Assembly: GCA_017527945.1 (NCBI GenBank)
Contig: JAFXPL010000149.1
Span: 1 to 8,488 of the forward strand
DNA from: Bacteroidales bacterium
Lineage (GTDB): Bacteria; Bacteroidota; Bacteroidia; Bacteroidales; WCHB1-69
Direction of reading: 5' to 3'
Length of the DNA stretch: 8,488 nucleotides
The notes under the pieces are model-generated. The model did no database searches and had not been told where the DNA came from. It was given only the letters and a program-made list of their open reading frames with translations. The translations under genes and the position numbers were made by a program. This document shows positions 1 through 6,221 of this stretch, in pieces. Every line of letters begins with the position of its first letter. Within the stretch, counting starts at the first letter, position 1.

Positions 1-411
1 GGTGGCCATCAGCAGTCGTTTGGCGATACCTCTGCGCCGGTATTCGGGCAGCACGGCCAACGAATCCAAGTAGAGTTCCCCGGCCTGCGTCTCATCGTCC
101 ATGCCGGTGTGGTCCTTGCCGATCTGGGCCTTGGCGGCTGCAAGGAATGCTTTGCGCAGCTCGTGCAGCTTTCCGCCGTCGTAACTCACGGAGATGCCGA
201 CCACCTTTCCGTTGTCCACTGCGACTAAGGTGTTTTGGTAGCTGTATTGTGAGTCTTTTCGCTCCACAAGTCCAGTCATCATCCGGCGGAAGTCGTCCAA
301 CCCGTGGCCTTCGCCGCAGAAATAGAGACAGCACTCGTCGGTCATGGCCATCATGATCAGGTTGGCGATGTCGGAGGCATGAGATTTGCTTGCTTGGGTG
401 ATTTCAATCAT
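1..411 (-). CDS. GNAT family N-acetyltransferase, 3'-truncated by window edge
   Basis: The reading frame runs from an ATG at 411 to the left edge with no stop, giving 137 residues of an incomplete protein. GNAT enzymes move an acetyl group from acetyl-CoA to an amine; the substrate cannot be told here. The N-terminus (MIEITQASKSHA) has the usual beta1-alpha1 look. Residues 61-76 (TLVAVDNGKVVGISVS) form the beta2-beta3 hairpin. Residues 112-130 contain LYLDSLAVLPEYRRRGIA, which is motif A with the acetyl-CoA pyrophosphate loop RRRGIA (R/Q-x-x-G-x-G/A type). The remaining motif B region lies beyond the window. The family call is firm and the function is unknown. It lies about 140 nt downstream of the GH3 gene, and I see no clear TAnnTTTG promoter in that gap, so it could be read from its own weak promoter or by read-through. 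Confidence 0.88.
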   Translation of the reverse strand, partial: MIEITQASKSHASDIANLIMMAMTDECCLYFCGEGHGLDDFRRMMTGLVERKDSQYSYQNTLVAVDNGKVVGISVSYDGGKLHELRKAFLAAAKAQIGKDHTGMDDETQAGELYLDSLAVLPEYRRRGIAKRLLMAT

Positions 412-551
412 GGTGATTAGTGATGAAGTCAATGGGTGTTTACAAATAGGGGATGTTCGAGTGGAATGTGTAATATTTTCCTTATTGTTCATCATAGCGG
501 GTCAGGGAACCGGTTGATTAGCGCAAACAAAGCGTTATTGTTCGAAAACCA

Positions 552-2789
552 CTACCTCGAAACCGGTGTGGCAACCGCGTTTTTCATCTTGAAGGAGGTT
601 GTTCGGCGGATGTCGGTGGCGGAGGCGCCGAAGAGCAGCTTGTAGATGCCGGCGGCGGTCTCCCAAGCGTTGGCAGCCTCGTTGAAGGAGGCCAGTTCGT
701 AGGCGGTGACCGTCATCGCCAGGGTTTCGGACTCGCCCGGCGCAAGACTCCTGGTCTTGGCGAATGCCTTCAGCTCTCGGTCGGGCTTCTCCAAACCGCC
801 GGACGGGGCGGAGACGTAAAGTTCCACTACCTCGCGGCCCGCCATCTTGCCGGTGTTCGTCACGGTGACGGTGGCCGTGAACCCCTCGGGACCGGCTTTC
901 ACGGTGGGCTGCCCGTACTCGAAAGTGGTGTAGCTCAGTCCGTGGCCGAAGGGGTACGACACCTCCACCCCGCGGGTCTGGAAGTGGCGGTAGCCGACCC
1001 AGATGCCCTCTTCGTATTCGGTGAAATCGTAGTTTGGACGCTCGCCCTTTTGGCCGCTCGGATTCCAACGGTAGGGGAAATTCTTCGCGGAAGGAATGTC
1101 CATGTAGTTGACGGGGAAGGTCATGGGCAGCTTGCCCGACGGGTTGACCTTGCCCTTGAGGATGTCGGCGACAGCGTGGGCACCTTCCTGCCCCGGAGTC
1201 CACGGGAGGACAATGGCATCCACGAGCTCCTTCCACGAGGCAGTCTCCACCACGCCCACGACGTTCAGCACTACCACGACCCGCTTCCCGGCTTTGTGAT
1301 AGACCAGACTGACATTCTGGATCAGCTCGCGTTCGATGTCGGTCAGTTCGAAATCGTCGTGGAACACGCGGTCGGCACCCTCGCCGGCAATGCGCCCCAG
1401 CACGATGACGGCCACATCATTGGCTTGTGCCTGCCGCTCAATGGCCTGCACGGAAACTTCTGGCTCGGGACGATGGCGCTTGTCGATGTTTTTGCCTTCC
1501 ATCTGCTCCTTGTCCTTCTCGAGAGCGTAACAATGGCGGTAGTACTCGGCAAGGTTTTCGTCTATGGTGAAGTCGGCGGCCGTCATCGCTTCCTGCAAGT
1601 TGGCCACGTGGGCCATGTTCACGTGGCCCGAACCGGTGCCGCAGCTGAAGAAATCCACGGAGCAGATGCCGTAGAGGGCCACCTTTTCGTTGCCTTTCAG
1701 CGGGAGAGTGTTCTTCTCGTTGCGGAGCAGCACGATGGACTCTTCGGCGGCTTGGCGTGCCACCTGCGCATGTGCTTGCAGATCAGGATGATTTGAGTAG
1801 CGATAGTTCCGGTAATGGGGTGTCTTCACGAGGTATTCGAGAATGCGGCGCACGTTGCGGTCGAGTTCGGCGCGGCTGAGTTCCCCGCTTTCCACGGCGG
1901 TCATGAGCCGGTCGCGCTCGCGTTGGGAGCCCGGTATCATCAGGTCGTTGCCCGCCTTGGCCGACTTCACGGTACTGTCCTTGCAGCCCCAGTCGGTCAT
2001 CACCAATCCGTCGAAACCCCAGTCATGGCGAAGGATGGTGGTGAGCAGGCGGTGGCTCTGCTGGGTGTATTCGCCGTTGAGCTTGTTGTAGGACGACATC
2101 ACCGTCCACGGATGCCCTTCCTTGACGGCAATCTCGAAGCTCTTGAGGTAGATTTCCCGCAGGGCGCGCTCACCGATACGGGCATCGTTTTCCAATCGGT
2201 TGGTCTCTTGGTTGTTGGCCGCGAAATGCTTGACGGAGCAGCCCACCCCGTTGGACTGCACCCCGCGCACGTAGGCGGCGGCGATGCGACCCGACAACAG
2301 CGGGTCTTCCGAGAAATATTCGAAGTTACGGCCGCACAGCGGGTTGCGATGGATGTTCATGCCGGGGGCGAGCAGCACGTCCACGCCGTATTCCAGCACT
2401 TCGTTGCCCATCGCTTGGGCTATCCGTTCCACCATGAGGGGATCCCAAGAGCTGGCGATGAATGTTCCGACGGGAAAACCGGTGCAGTAGAAGGTCTGGT
2501 CGGTGCCCTTGCGTGTCGGGGCGATGCAGAGGCCAGCCGGACCGTCGCAGAGTACGGTCGCCGGGATACCGAGGCGTGGCAGTGCGCCGGTGTAACCTGC
2601 CGCACCGGGAAAGTCGCCCTGTCCACCCACGAGCAGACTGCATTTCTCCTCCACGGTCATGGCATTCAGCACCGCGTCGATGTTGTCGCTCCGCAGCAGA
2701 GGTTTTTCGGCGTTTTGAGCGAAGGTCCACTGTGAACATAGTATTGCAGTTGCCAAGGTGATAAGGATAGTTGGTCGATTAGAATGCAT
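552..2789 (-). CDS. Secreted glycoside hydrolase family 3 (beta-glucosidase/xylosidase type)
   Basis: This is a 745-residue GH3 enzyme that probably removes terminal beta-linked sugars from oligosaccharides in the periplasm. From the ATG at 2789 it begins with a signal peptide: a basic start (MHSNRP), a hydrophobic core (ILITLATAILCS) and likely cleavage near TFAQ. The TIM-barrel domain shows the substrate-binding KH motif (SVKHFAANNQETN, about 185-197) and the nucleophile motif VMTDWG with Asp266. The alpha/beta sandwich domain follows, with GEGADR and DDFELTDIE as the likely acid/base region. The C-terminus (PFGHGLSYTTFEY onward) is a fibronectin III-like domain. Length is normal for multi-domain GH3. 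The frame is open further upstream to an ATG at 2861, but those first 24 codons contain a vsr gene remnant and would bury the signal peptide. An ATG at 2816 is a second alternative. No SusC/SusD genes are adjacent, so the substrate is open. Confidence 0.93.
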   Translation of the reverse strand: MHSNRPTILITLATAILCSQWTFAQNAEKPLLRSDNIDAVLNAMTVEEKCSLLVGGQGDFPGAAGYTGALPRLGIPATVLCDGPAGLCIAPTRKGTDQTFYCTGFPVGTFIASSWDPLMVERIAQAMGNEVLEYGVDVLLAPGMNIHRNPLCGRNFEYFSEDPLLSGRIAAAYVRGVQSNGVGCSVKHFAANNQETNRLENDARIGERALREIYLKSFEIAVKEGHPWTVMSSYNKLNGEYTQQSHRLLTTILRHDWGFDGLVMTDWGCKDSTVKSAKAGNDLMIPGSQRERDRLMTAVESGELSRAELDRNVRRILEYLVKTPHYRNYRYSNHPDLQAHAQVARQAAEESIVLLRNEKNTLPLKGNEKVALYGICSVDFFSCGTGSGHVNMAHVANLQEAMTAADFTIDENLAEYYRHCYALEKDKEQMEGKNIDKRHRPEPEVSVQAIERQAQANDVAVIVLGRIAGEGADRVFHDDFELTDIERELIQNVSLVYHKAGKRVVVVLNVVGVVETASWKELVDAIVLPWTPGQEGAHAVADILKGKVNPSGKLPMTFPVNYMDIPSAKNFPYRWNPSGQKGERPNYDFTEYEEGIWVGYRHFQTRGVEVSYPFGHGLSYTTFEYGQPTVKAGPEGFTATVTVTNTGKMAGREVVELYVSAPSGGLEKPDRELKAFAKTRSLAPGESETLAMTVTAYELASFNEAANAWETAAGIYKLLFGASATDIRRTTSFKMKNAVATPVSR

Positions 2790-2819
2790 ATACTTAAATG
2801 TTGATGATTTTAACATGGC

Positions 2820-2858
2820 GAAGATGGTGGTTCTATATTTGCGCATTACGATGTCGGG
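2820..2858 (-). pseudogene. Remnant of a vsr-like endonuclease gene (13 codons)
   Basis: These 39 bases encode PDIVMRKYRTTIF. The intact Vsr in this window has PDIVMRKYRTAIF at 4664-4702. By eye, 33 of 39 bases and 12 of 13 residues agree, and five of the six base differences are synonymous, so the fragment came from a related gene that had been under coding constraint rather than from a recent copy. In intact Vsr this segment carries the catalytic Asp51 and leads into the zinc-site loop. Similarity stops after the Phe codon, and nothing convincing precedes the Pro codon. It lies 7 bp beyond the stop codon of ATPase B and, by chance, in frame with the GH3 gene. Confidence 0.8.
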
Positions 2859-2865
2859 CATGGGA

Positions 2866-4125
2866 CTAATCTATGATGATTTGAGGATCTGTCAAAAAAT
2901 CGTATAGGCTTACGAATTCAATGCCCTCGTTGTTTTGATAATGGGCTGACATACTACCTACAATGACGAGTTTTTTAAAACCGTCGTTGATTTTTCGAAG
3001 AGATCGCAATTCGGTCTCTCGTTTTTCGTCATTGGAGATGTCAAGAGCGGATTGAATGTAATAGCGTCTGAAACCTTGATTGCAAACAAAGTCCACCTCT
3101 AAACGCTTTCGCTCTGTTTTCCCTTCCCGATTCGTCTCTTTAATTTCAACTTCGCCCACGTCAACAGACAATCCACTTCTTCTCAATTCGCTGTATATGA
3201 GGTTTTCCATCAGATGTGTTTCCTCTATTTGACGAAAGTTAAGACGGGCGTTGCGCAAACCAAGGTCTTCAAAATAGAATTTGGAAGGTGTATCGATATA
3301 GTGTTTGCCTTTAATGTCGTAGCGAAGGCTTTTTTCTAAGAGAAACGCATCCTCAAGATAATCCAAATAGCGTTTGACGGTGTCTTGTGTGATGGAGCTG
3401 CCTTTTACGCTTTTAAAAGTGTTGGCAATCTTGCGTGGGTTGGTCAATACTCCGATGGAAGAAGCAAGAAGGTTGATCAAATCCTCCAAATCGTTATCCA
3501 GCTTGATATTGTAACGCTCTTTTATGTCTTTCAGATAAGTGTGTACGAAAAGATTGTGAAGATAACTCTTTTTCTCCCTCTCATTTTCCATCAAAACCAC
3601 TTGCGGCAAACCGCCATAAGTCATATACTCCAAGATGAGTTCATCATGATGATTGCTGAGATTTTTTGTACTGAGAAACTCGTTGAAGGAAAAAGGGTGA
3701 ATACGAATTTCATCCCCTCGGCCACGAAATTCCGTAATGACATCTTTGGAGAGGAATTTGGCGTTGGAACCAGTGACAAATACATCGGCATTGGGTACGT
3801 GAAGATAACTGTTGAGTACATCCTCGAATTCCTTGACAAGTTGCACTTCGTCTAAAAGGATATAGTACATATCTTGGTCTGTGATTTGTGCGTCAATGTA
3901 GTGCAGGAGCTCATCAGGGTCGCGAAGATTCTTGAGACGGCGGTCCTCAAGATTAATTTTGATGATATGGTCTTTTTTCACGCCTTCCCCCATCAAGGCT
4001 TCTGAGAACAAGTTGAACAGAAGGTAAGATTTGCCGCATCGCCGCATTCCGGTGATGATTTTTATCAGCCCGTTATTTCTGCGTATCTTCAGCTTATTCA
4101 GCAGGTTATCTCTTTTTACAATCAT
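2866..4125 (-). CDS. AAA family ATPase with DUF4143 domain (ATPase B)
   Basis: A 419-residue protein of the AAA_14/DUF4143 family, common in Bacteroidota and archaea, whose cellular role is not established. Walker A is GMRRCGKS (residues 26-33). Walker B is YYILLDEVQ (87-95). A sensor-like TGSNAKFLS follows at 118-126, then the family signature HPFSFNEF. The DUF4143 part includes LDYLEDAFLLEKS (about 254-266) and, near 342-360, LEVDF followed by YYIQSAL. That segment resembles a PD-(D/E)xK nuclease-like core but lacks an obvious Lys in the last position. Length is typical and the frame is intact. Hand counting gives only 21 G+C in 60 bases at 3481-3540, against 39 of 60 at 1201-1260 in the neighbouring GH3 gene, which suggests acquisition from elsewhere. 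It is flanked by a mutT remnant upstream and a vsr remnant downstream. Confidence 0.9.
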   Translation of the reverse strand: MIVKRDNLLNKLKIRRNNGLIKIITGMRRCGKSYLLFNLFSEALMGEGVKKDHIIKINLEDRRLKNLRDPDELLHYIDAQITDQDMYYILLDEVQLVKEFEDVLNSYLHVPNADVFVTGSNAKFLSKDVITEFRGRGDEIRIHPFSFNEFLSTKNLSNHHDELILEYMTYGGLPQVVLMENEREKKSYLHNLFVHTYLKDIKERYNIKLDNDLEDLINLLASSIGVLTNPRKIANTFKSVKGSSITQDTVKRYLDYLEDAFLLEKSLRYDIKGKHYIDTPSKFYFEDLGLRNARLNFRQIEETHLMENLIYSELRRSGLSVDVGEVEIKETNREGKTERKRLEVDFVCNQGFRRYYIQSALDISNDEKRETELRSLRKINDGFKKLVIVGSMSAHYQNNEGIEFVSLYDFLTDPQIIID

Positions 4126-4168
4126 TGCTGTTCGATTTTTTTGTGCGAAAGTACATTTTTATCGACTG

Positions 4169-4176
4169 CAAAGATA
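4169..4176 (-). promoter_or_regulatory. Bacteroidota -7 box (TATCTTTG) upstream of ATPase B
   Basis: The minus strand reads TATCTTTG, matching TAnnTTTG, 44 nt upstream of the ATPase B start codon, in an AT-rich stretch. I see no TTTG at the usual -33 spacing. A near match, TACTTTCG, lies at 4146-4153. This would give ATPase B its own transcript separate from the vsr operon. Confidence 0.5.
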
Positions 4177-4212
4177 CAATAATTGTTTATATTAGGGCTG
4201 AAAAAAAGAGAG

Positions 4213-4282
4213 GCGCGCCGGGTGGCGAAGTTGTGTCTTGAGATTTGTGGATGACAGTGACAGAAACGGCGAAGTGTTTTGT
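4213..4282 (-). pseudogene. Decayed 5' fragment of a mutT-like Nudix gene
   Basis: Read on the minus strand, this stretch aligns end to end with the first ~25 codons of the intact Nudix gene at 8033-7632. It encodes KHFAVSVTVIHKSQ against KHITVSAAVIHDSQ. A one-base deletion follows, and then the other frame reads FATRRA against FATQRGA. Exact shared blocks include GTCATCCAC and CTTCGCCACCC at matching spacing. The start codon has become ACA. It begins 6 nt after the vsr stop codon, so the older operon was probably macro-like gene, vsr, mutT. Similarity ends at about 4213, just before the AT-rich promoter region of ATPase B. Confidence 0.78.
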
Positions 4283-4288
4283 GCTGTC

Positions 4289-4849
4289 TCACAGGTTTAT
4301 ACCGTACTCTTCGGGGTCTTCTGCCGCCATGGGCAGGCTATCCTCGTCAATTCGGATGTAGGATTTGGATTTGCGGCCGAAGGTCTTGATGTAATAGTCG
4401 AGCAGCTGTTGCTCCACTTGTAACATTGTCTTTTCCAATGTTTTGGGCTTCAGTTGGCATTCCCACACCACGATGACTTGCCAGCCGTTCTCGGAGAGAA
4501 TCTCATAATTCTTCTGATCCCTCTCTTGGTTCCGCCGAATCTTCGCCACCCAAAATTCCCGATTCGTCTTCGGTATCTTGCAACATGCAGAATCCTCAAT
4601 TGTGCATTGTGCATTATGCATTATGAATTGAACAAAATGTCCGTGCCAAAAGCAGCCGTTCACGAAGATGGCGGTGCGGTACTTGCGCATCACGATGTCG
4701 GGTTTGCCGGGCACGCCCTTCACGCAGAGGCGGTAGCGGTAGCCGTGCCGCCAAAGCCAACGGCGTACCTTCAGCTCGGGCTTAGTGTCCTTGCTGTGGA
4801 TGCGCGACATGCAGTAATGGCGCTGTTGGGGTGTCATTCGGTCCGACAT
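4289..4849 (-). CDS. vsr: Very short patch repair (Vsr) DNA mismatch endonuclease
   Basis: Vsr nicks DNA next to T:G mismatches made by deamination of 5-methylcytosine. The protein is 186 residues from the ATG at 4849; E. coli Vsr is 156. The start is chosen because it overlaps the stop of the upstream gene as TAATG; a TTG two codons earlier is less likely. Visible family motifs are MSRIHSKDTKPE at the N-terminus, GKPDIV with the catalytic Asp51 in the same position as E. coli Asp51, NGCFWHGH with Cys66, His69 and His71, PKTNREFW, and VIVVWEC with the zinc ligand Cys131. E. coli His64 is Asn here, as in many homologues. Residues 74-85 are encoded by a 36-bp repeat element inserted in frame after the HGH motif, and the Cys expected at position 73 is Val. 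It is probably still a folded Vsr, but activity is uncertain. No cytosine methyltransferase lies in the window. Confidence 0.92.
   Translation of the reverse strand: MSDRMTPQQRHYCMSRIHSKDTKPELKVRRWLWRHGYRYRLCVKGVPGKPDIVMRKYRTAIFVNGCFWHGHFVQFIMHNAQCTIEDSACCKIPKTNREFWVAKIRRNQERDQKNYEILSENGWQVIVVWECQLKPKTLEKTMLQVEQQLLDYYIKTFGRKSKSYIRIDEDSLPMAAEDPEEYGINL
4596..4631. repeat. 36-bp heptad repeat with inverted ends, inside vsr
   Basis: On the plus strand the segment starts TCAATT and ends AATTGA, its exact reverse complement. Between them, read on the minus strand, are consecutive 7-mers ATTCATA, ATGCATA, ATGCACA and ATGCACA. The length is exactly 36 bases, so it adds 12 codons (QFIMHNAQCTIE) without shifting vsr. 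Its AT-rich make-up differs from the vsr sequence around it. From memory, similar short AT-rich repeats occur scattered in Bacteroidales genomes, but I cannot confirm a match. I see no second copy in this window and no target-site duplication. Confidence 0.75.
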
Positions 4850-5223
4850 TACCAACCTTCTGGCAATACAATATTCCCTACGTTATGCGCTTCAGTGAAG
4901 AGCGGTGCGATTTCCGCATCGGTGAAGCCAGCGATTCCGCAACCGATACGGGTCACGAGGAAGGTCATCTCCTGGTGTGCCTTTGCAAATGCGATAAACT
5001 CATCCACATACGGGCGGATGGTCTCCACGCCGCCCTGCATCGTGGGGATGGCATAGCTTTGGCCCTGCAGCCCGACACCTTGCCCCATAATGGCTCCGAA
5101 ATTGCGATGGGCGATCCGGGCCGCCCCGCCGCCGTGCATTCCCTGCAAGTTGCTGCCAAAAACAAAAATCTCGCCCGGCTGAAGTTCCGTGATAAACTCT
5201 GGTGTGGTTCGTTTCTGTTCCAT
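4849..5223 (-). CDS. A1S_2505-family, macro-domain-like small protein
   Basis: A 124-residue soluble protein. I recognise the pattern of the A1S_2505 family (often labelled phage non-structural protein), seen in many bacteria and without a settled function. Residues 19-36 hold IFVFGSNLQGMHGGGAAR, a Gly-rich loop after a beta strand that recalls the ADP-ribose-binding loop of macro domains. SYAIPTMQGGVETI (57-69) and FLVTRIGCGIAGF (88-100) are further conserved strands and loops. Macro-like folding and nucleotide or ADP-ribose binding are inferred from this pattern, not shown. Its stop codon shares a base with the vsr start (TAATG), which points to one transcript and translational coupling. 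There is no Shine-Dalgarno sequence; the leader before the ATG is A-rich with repeated AAACAA, usual for Bacteroidota. Confidence 0.82.
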   Translation of the reverse strand: MEQKRTTPEFITELQPGEIFVFGSNLQGMHGGGAARIAHRNFGAIMGQGVGLQGQSYAIPTMQGGVETIRPYVDEFIAFAKAHQEMTFLVTRIGCGIAGFTDAEIAPLFTEAHNVGNIVLPEGW

Positions 5224-5309
5224 ATTGATTCTGTTTTTGTTTGTTGTTTATTGTTTCTGTTGAGAAATATGGATATGCTTGATAGTGATATAGTTACATT
5301 ACTGATGAT

Positions 5310-5340
5310 GAAGGCGGCAACGGCCTCCCTTTTATGAGGC
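5310..5340 (-). promoter_or_regulatory. Leader with two competing hairpins upstream of the macro-like/vsr operon
   Basis: In the transcript, GCCTC (5340-5336) can pair perfectly with GAGGC (5327-5323) across an 8-nt loop. The same GAGGC block, extended to GGAGGC, can instead pair with GCCTTC (5315-5310), with one G-U pair. The two stems exclude each other. No U-tract follows, so it is not a standard terminator. The stretch lies in the ~125-nt leader between the -7 box and the start codon. It may be chance structure in a GC-rich patch. Confidence 0.25.
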
Positions 5341-5353
5341 TATCGTAATCCGG

Positions 5354-5361
5354 CAAAGATA
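5354..5361 (-). promoter_or_regulatory. Bacteroidota -7 box (TATCTTTG) for the macro-like/vsr operon
   Basis: The minus strand reads TATCTTTG (TAnnTTTG consensus), 7 nt beyond the stop codon of the binding-protein gene and about 130 nt before the macro-like start codon. No clear -33 TTTG is seen; that region would lie inside the preceding gene. It gives the operon its own transcript with a long leader. Confidence 0.5.
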
Positions 5362-5368
5362 CAGAAAA

Positions 5369-6220
5369 TTATGGCATCAGCCCGTATTTTTCGCACAGCC
5401 GTTGGAGCGAACCATCGGCCTTCATCCGGCGGATGACGCCGTTCACTAGTTCCAGCAGATCGCCCTGCCCCTTGCGCATCAGCACGCCGATTTCCCCGTG
5501 GGTGAAGGGGGCGTTTAGGAGCGGTGCCGCCAAGCGGGGATTTGTCTGCACGTAGTAGGGTGCTTCGGTGATCTCCGTAATCATCACGTCAGCCTGTCCT
5601 TTGGCGATGAGCGACGGTATCGCTTCGTTGTTCGGATGCACGATAATGGTGGCGTGAGTGAGGTTTTGGTTGGCAAACTGTTCGTTAAGACCGCCGGGGT
5701 TCACCATCACGCGCACGTCGGGACGGTCGATGTCCGCCAACGAGTGGAAGCGAGCCGTGTCCTCCGTCCGGCAGAGGATGGTCTTGCCGTTGGCCAAGTA
5801 TCCTTCGCTCATCAGCATGGTGGCAAGTCGCGCCTCGGTGATGGTGATGCCCCCGATGGCGAGGTCGAAGGTCTGGGGCTCCGCCAGAACATCGGCCGTC
5901 AGTGTTGGCCATGTGGTCCTGACAAATGCAACGGGCACCCCGATGCTGTCGGCAATCGCCTGTGCCAGCTCGATGCCGAAGCCCCTGTATTCGCCGGTTT
6001 CGGGCTCGCGGAAGGTCAGCGGCCGGTAGTCGCCGGTAGTGCCGACGAGCAGCTTTCCCCGTTGCTGGATCCGCTCGATTGTCGGGCGGGAAATAATCTC
6101 CTCGGGGGTGCAGGAGCTCAGGACGACCGCACTGCCAACAAGGAGCGGCGTGGCAAGGGAGATGACGGCGGTGGCAAACGCCAGCAGCCAGGTGCTGAAT
6201 TTTTTCAGTATCATTTCCAT
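5369..6220 (-). CDS. PheC-like (cyclohexadienyl dehydratase-like) SBP family 3 lipoprotein
   Basis: A 283-residue periplasmic binding-protein-fold protein. The N-terminus has basic residues (KK), a hydrophobic stretch and the lipobox LSSC with Cys37, so it is probably a membrane-anchored lipoprotein. The mature part matches SBP_bac_3: LLVGTTGDYRPLTF (57-70), FGIELAQAIADSIGV (81-95), TWPTLTADV and FDLAIGGITIT (119-128). The block VMVNPGGLNEQFANQNL (171-187), with HPNNEAIPSLIAKGQADVMITE (195-216), is closer to periplasmic cyclohexadienyl dehydratase PheC, which turns prephenate or arogenate into phenylpyruvate or phenylalanine, than to ordinary amino-acid receptors. Enzyme or ligand sensor cannot be decided; no ABC permease genes are adjacent. 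The start codon follows the ATPase A stop after a single base (TAAAATG), so the two genes are probably co-transcribed. An ATG two codons later is an alternative start. Confidence 0.8.
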   Translation of the reverse strand: MEMILKKFSTWLLAFATAVISLATPLLVGSAVVLSSCTPEEIISRPTIERIQQRGKLLVGTTGDYRPLTFREPETGEYRGFGIELAQAIADSIGVPVAFVRTTWPTLTADVLAEPQTFDLAIGGITITEARLATMLMSEGYLANGKTILCRTEDTARFHSLADIDRPDVRVMVNPGGLNEQFANQNLTHATIIVHPNNEAIPSLIAKGQADVMITEITEAPYYVQTNPRLAAPLLNAPFTHGEIGVLMRKGQGDLLELVNGVIRRMKADGSLQRLCEKYGLMP

Positions 6221-6221
6221 T

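Noticed and set aside
519..537. Possible terminator hairpin after the GH3 gene (TAGCGC/GCGTTA)
   Set aside because: On the transcribed strand the stem is only six pairs with an A-C mismatch and no U-tract, so it is too weak to call.
436..645. Plus-strand 69-codon frame in the gap between the GNAT and GH3 genes
   Set aside because: It overlaps the 3' end of GH3 and has no motif, ribosome site or promoter. The gap itself (412-551) shows nothing I can name.
942..2735. Two long open frames on the plus strand (942-1796 and 1815-2735) opposite the GH3 gene
   Set aside because: They lie fully antisense to a clear GH3 enzyme and have low-complexity, His/Val/Gly-rich translations without motifs. Open antisense frames are expected in GC-rich coding sequence.
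2816..2861. Start of the GH3 protein at 2861 or 2816
   Set aside because: The start at 2861 lies in a vsr remnant. Both upstream starts push the hydrophobic signal core away from the N-terminus, while 2789 gives a normal signal peptide.
5230..5261. Tandem repeat in the plus-strand T/G-rich stretch before the macro-like gene
   Set aside because: On the transcribed strand it is the ordinary A-rich leader with loosely repeated AAACAA seen before many Bacteroidota start codons.
4454..5337. Plus-strand open frames opposite vsr and the macro-like gene
   Set aside because: Their translations show no recognisable domain, and the minus strand carries well-supported coupled genes.
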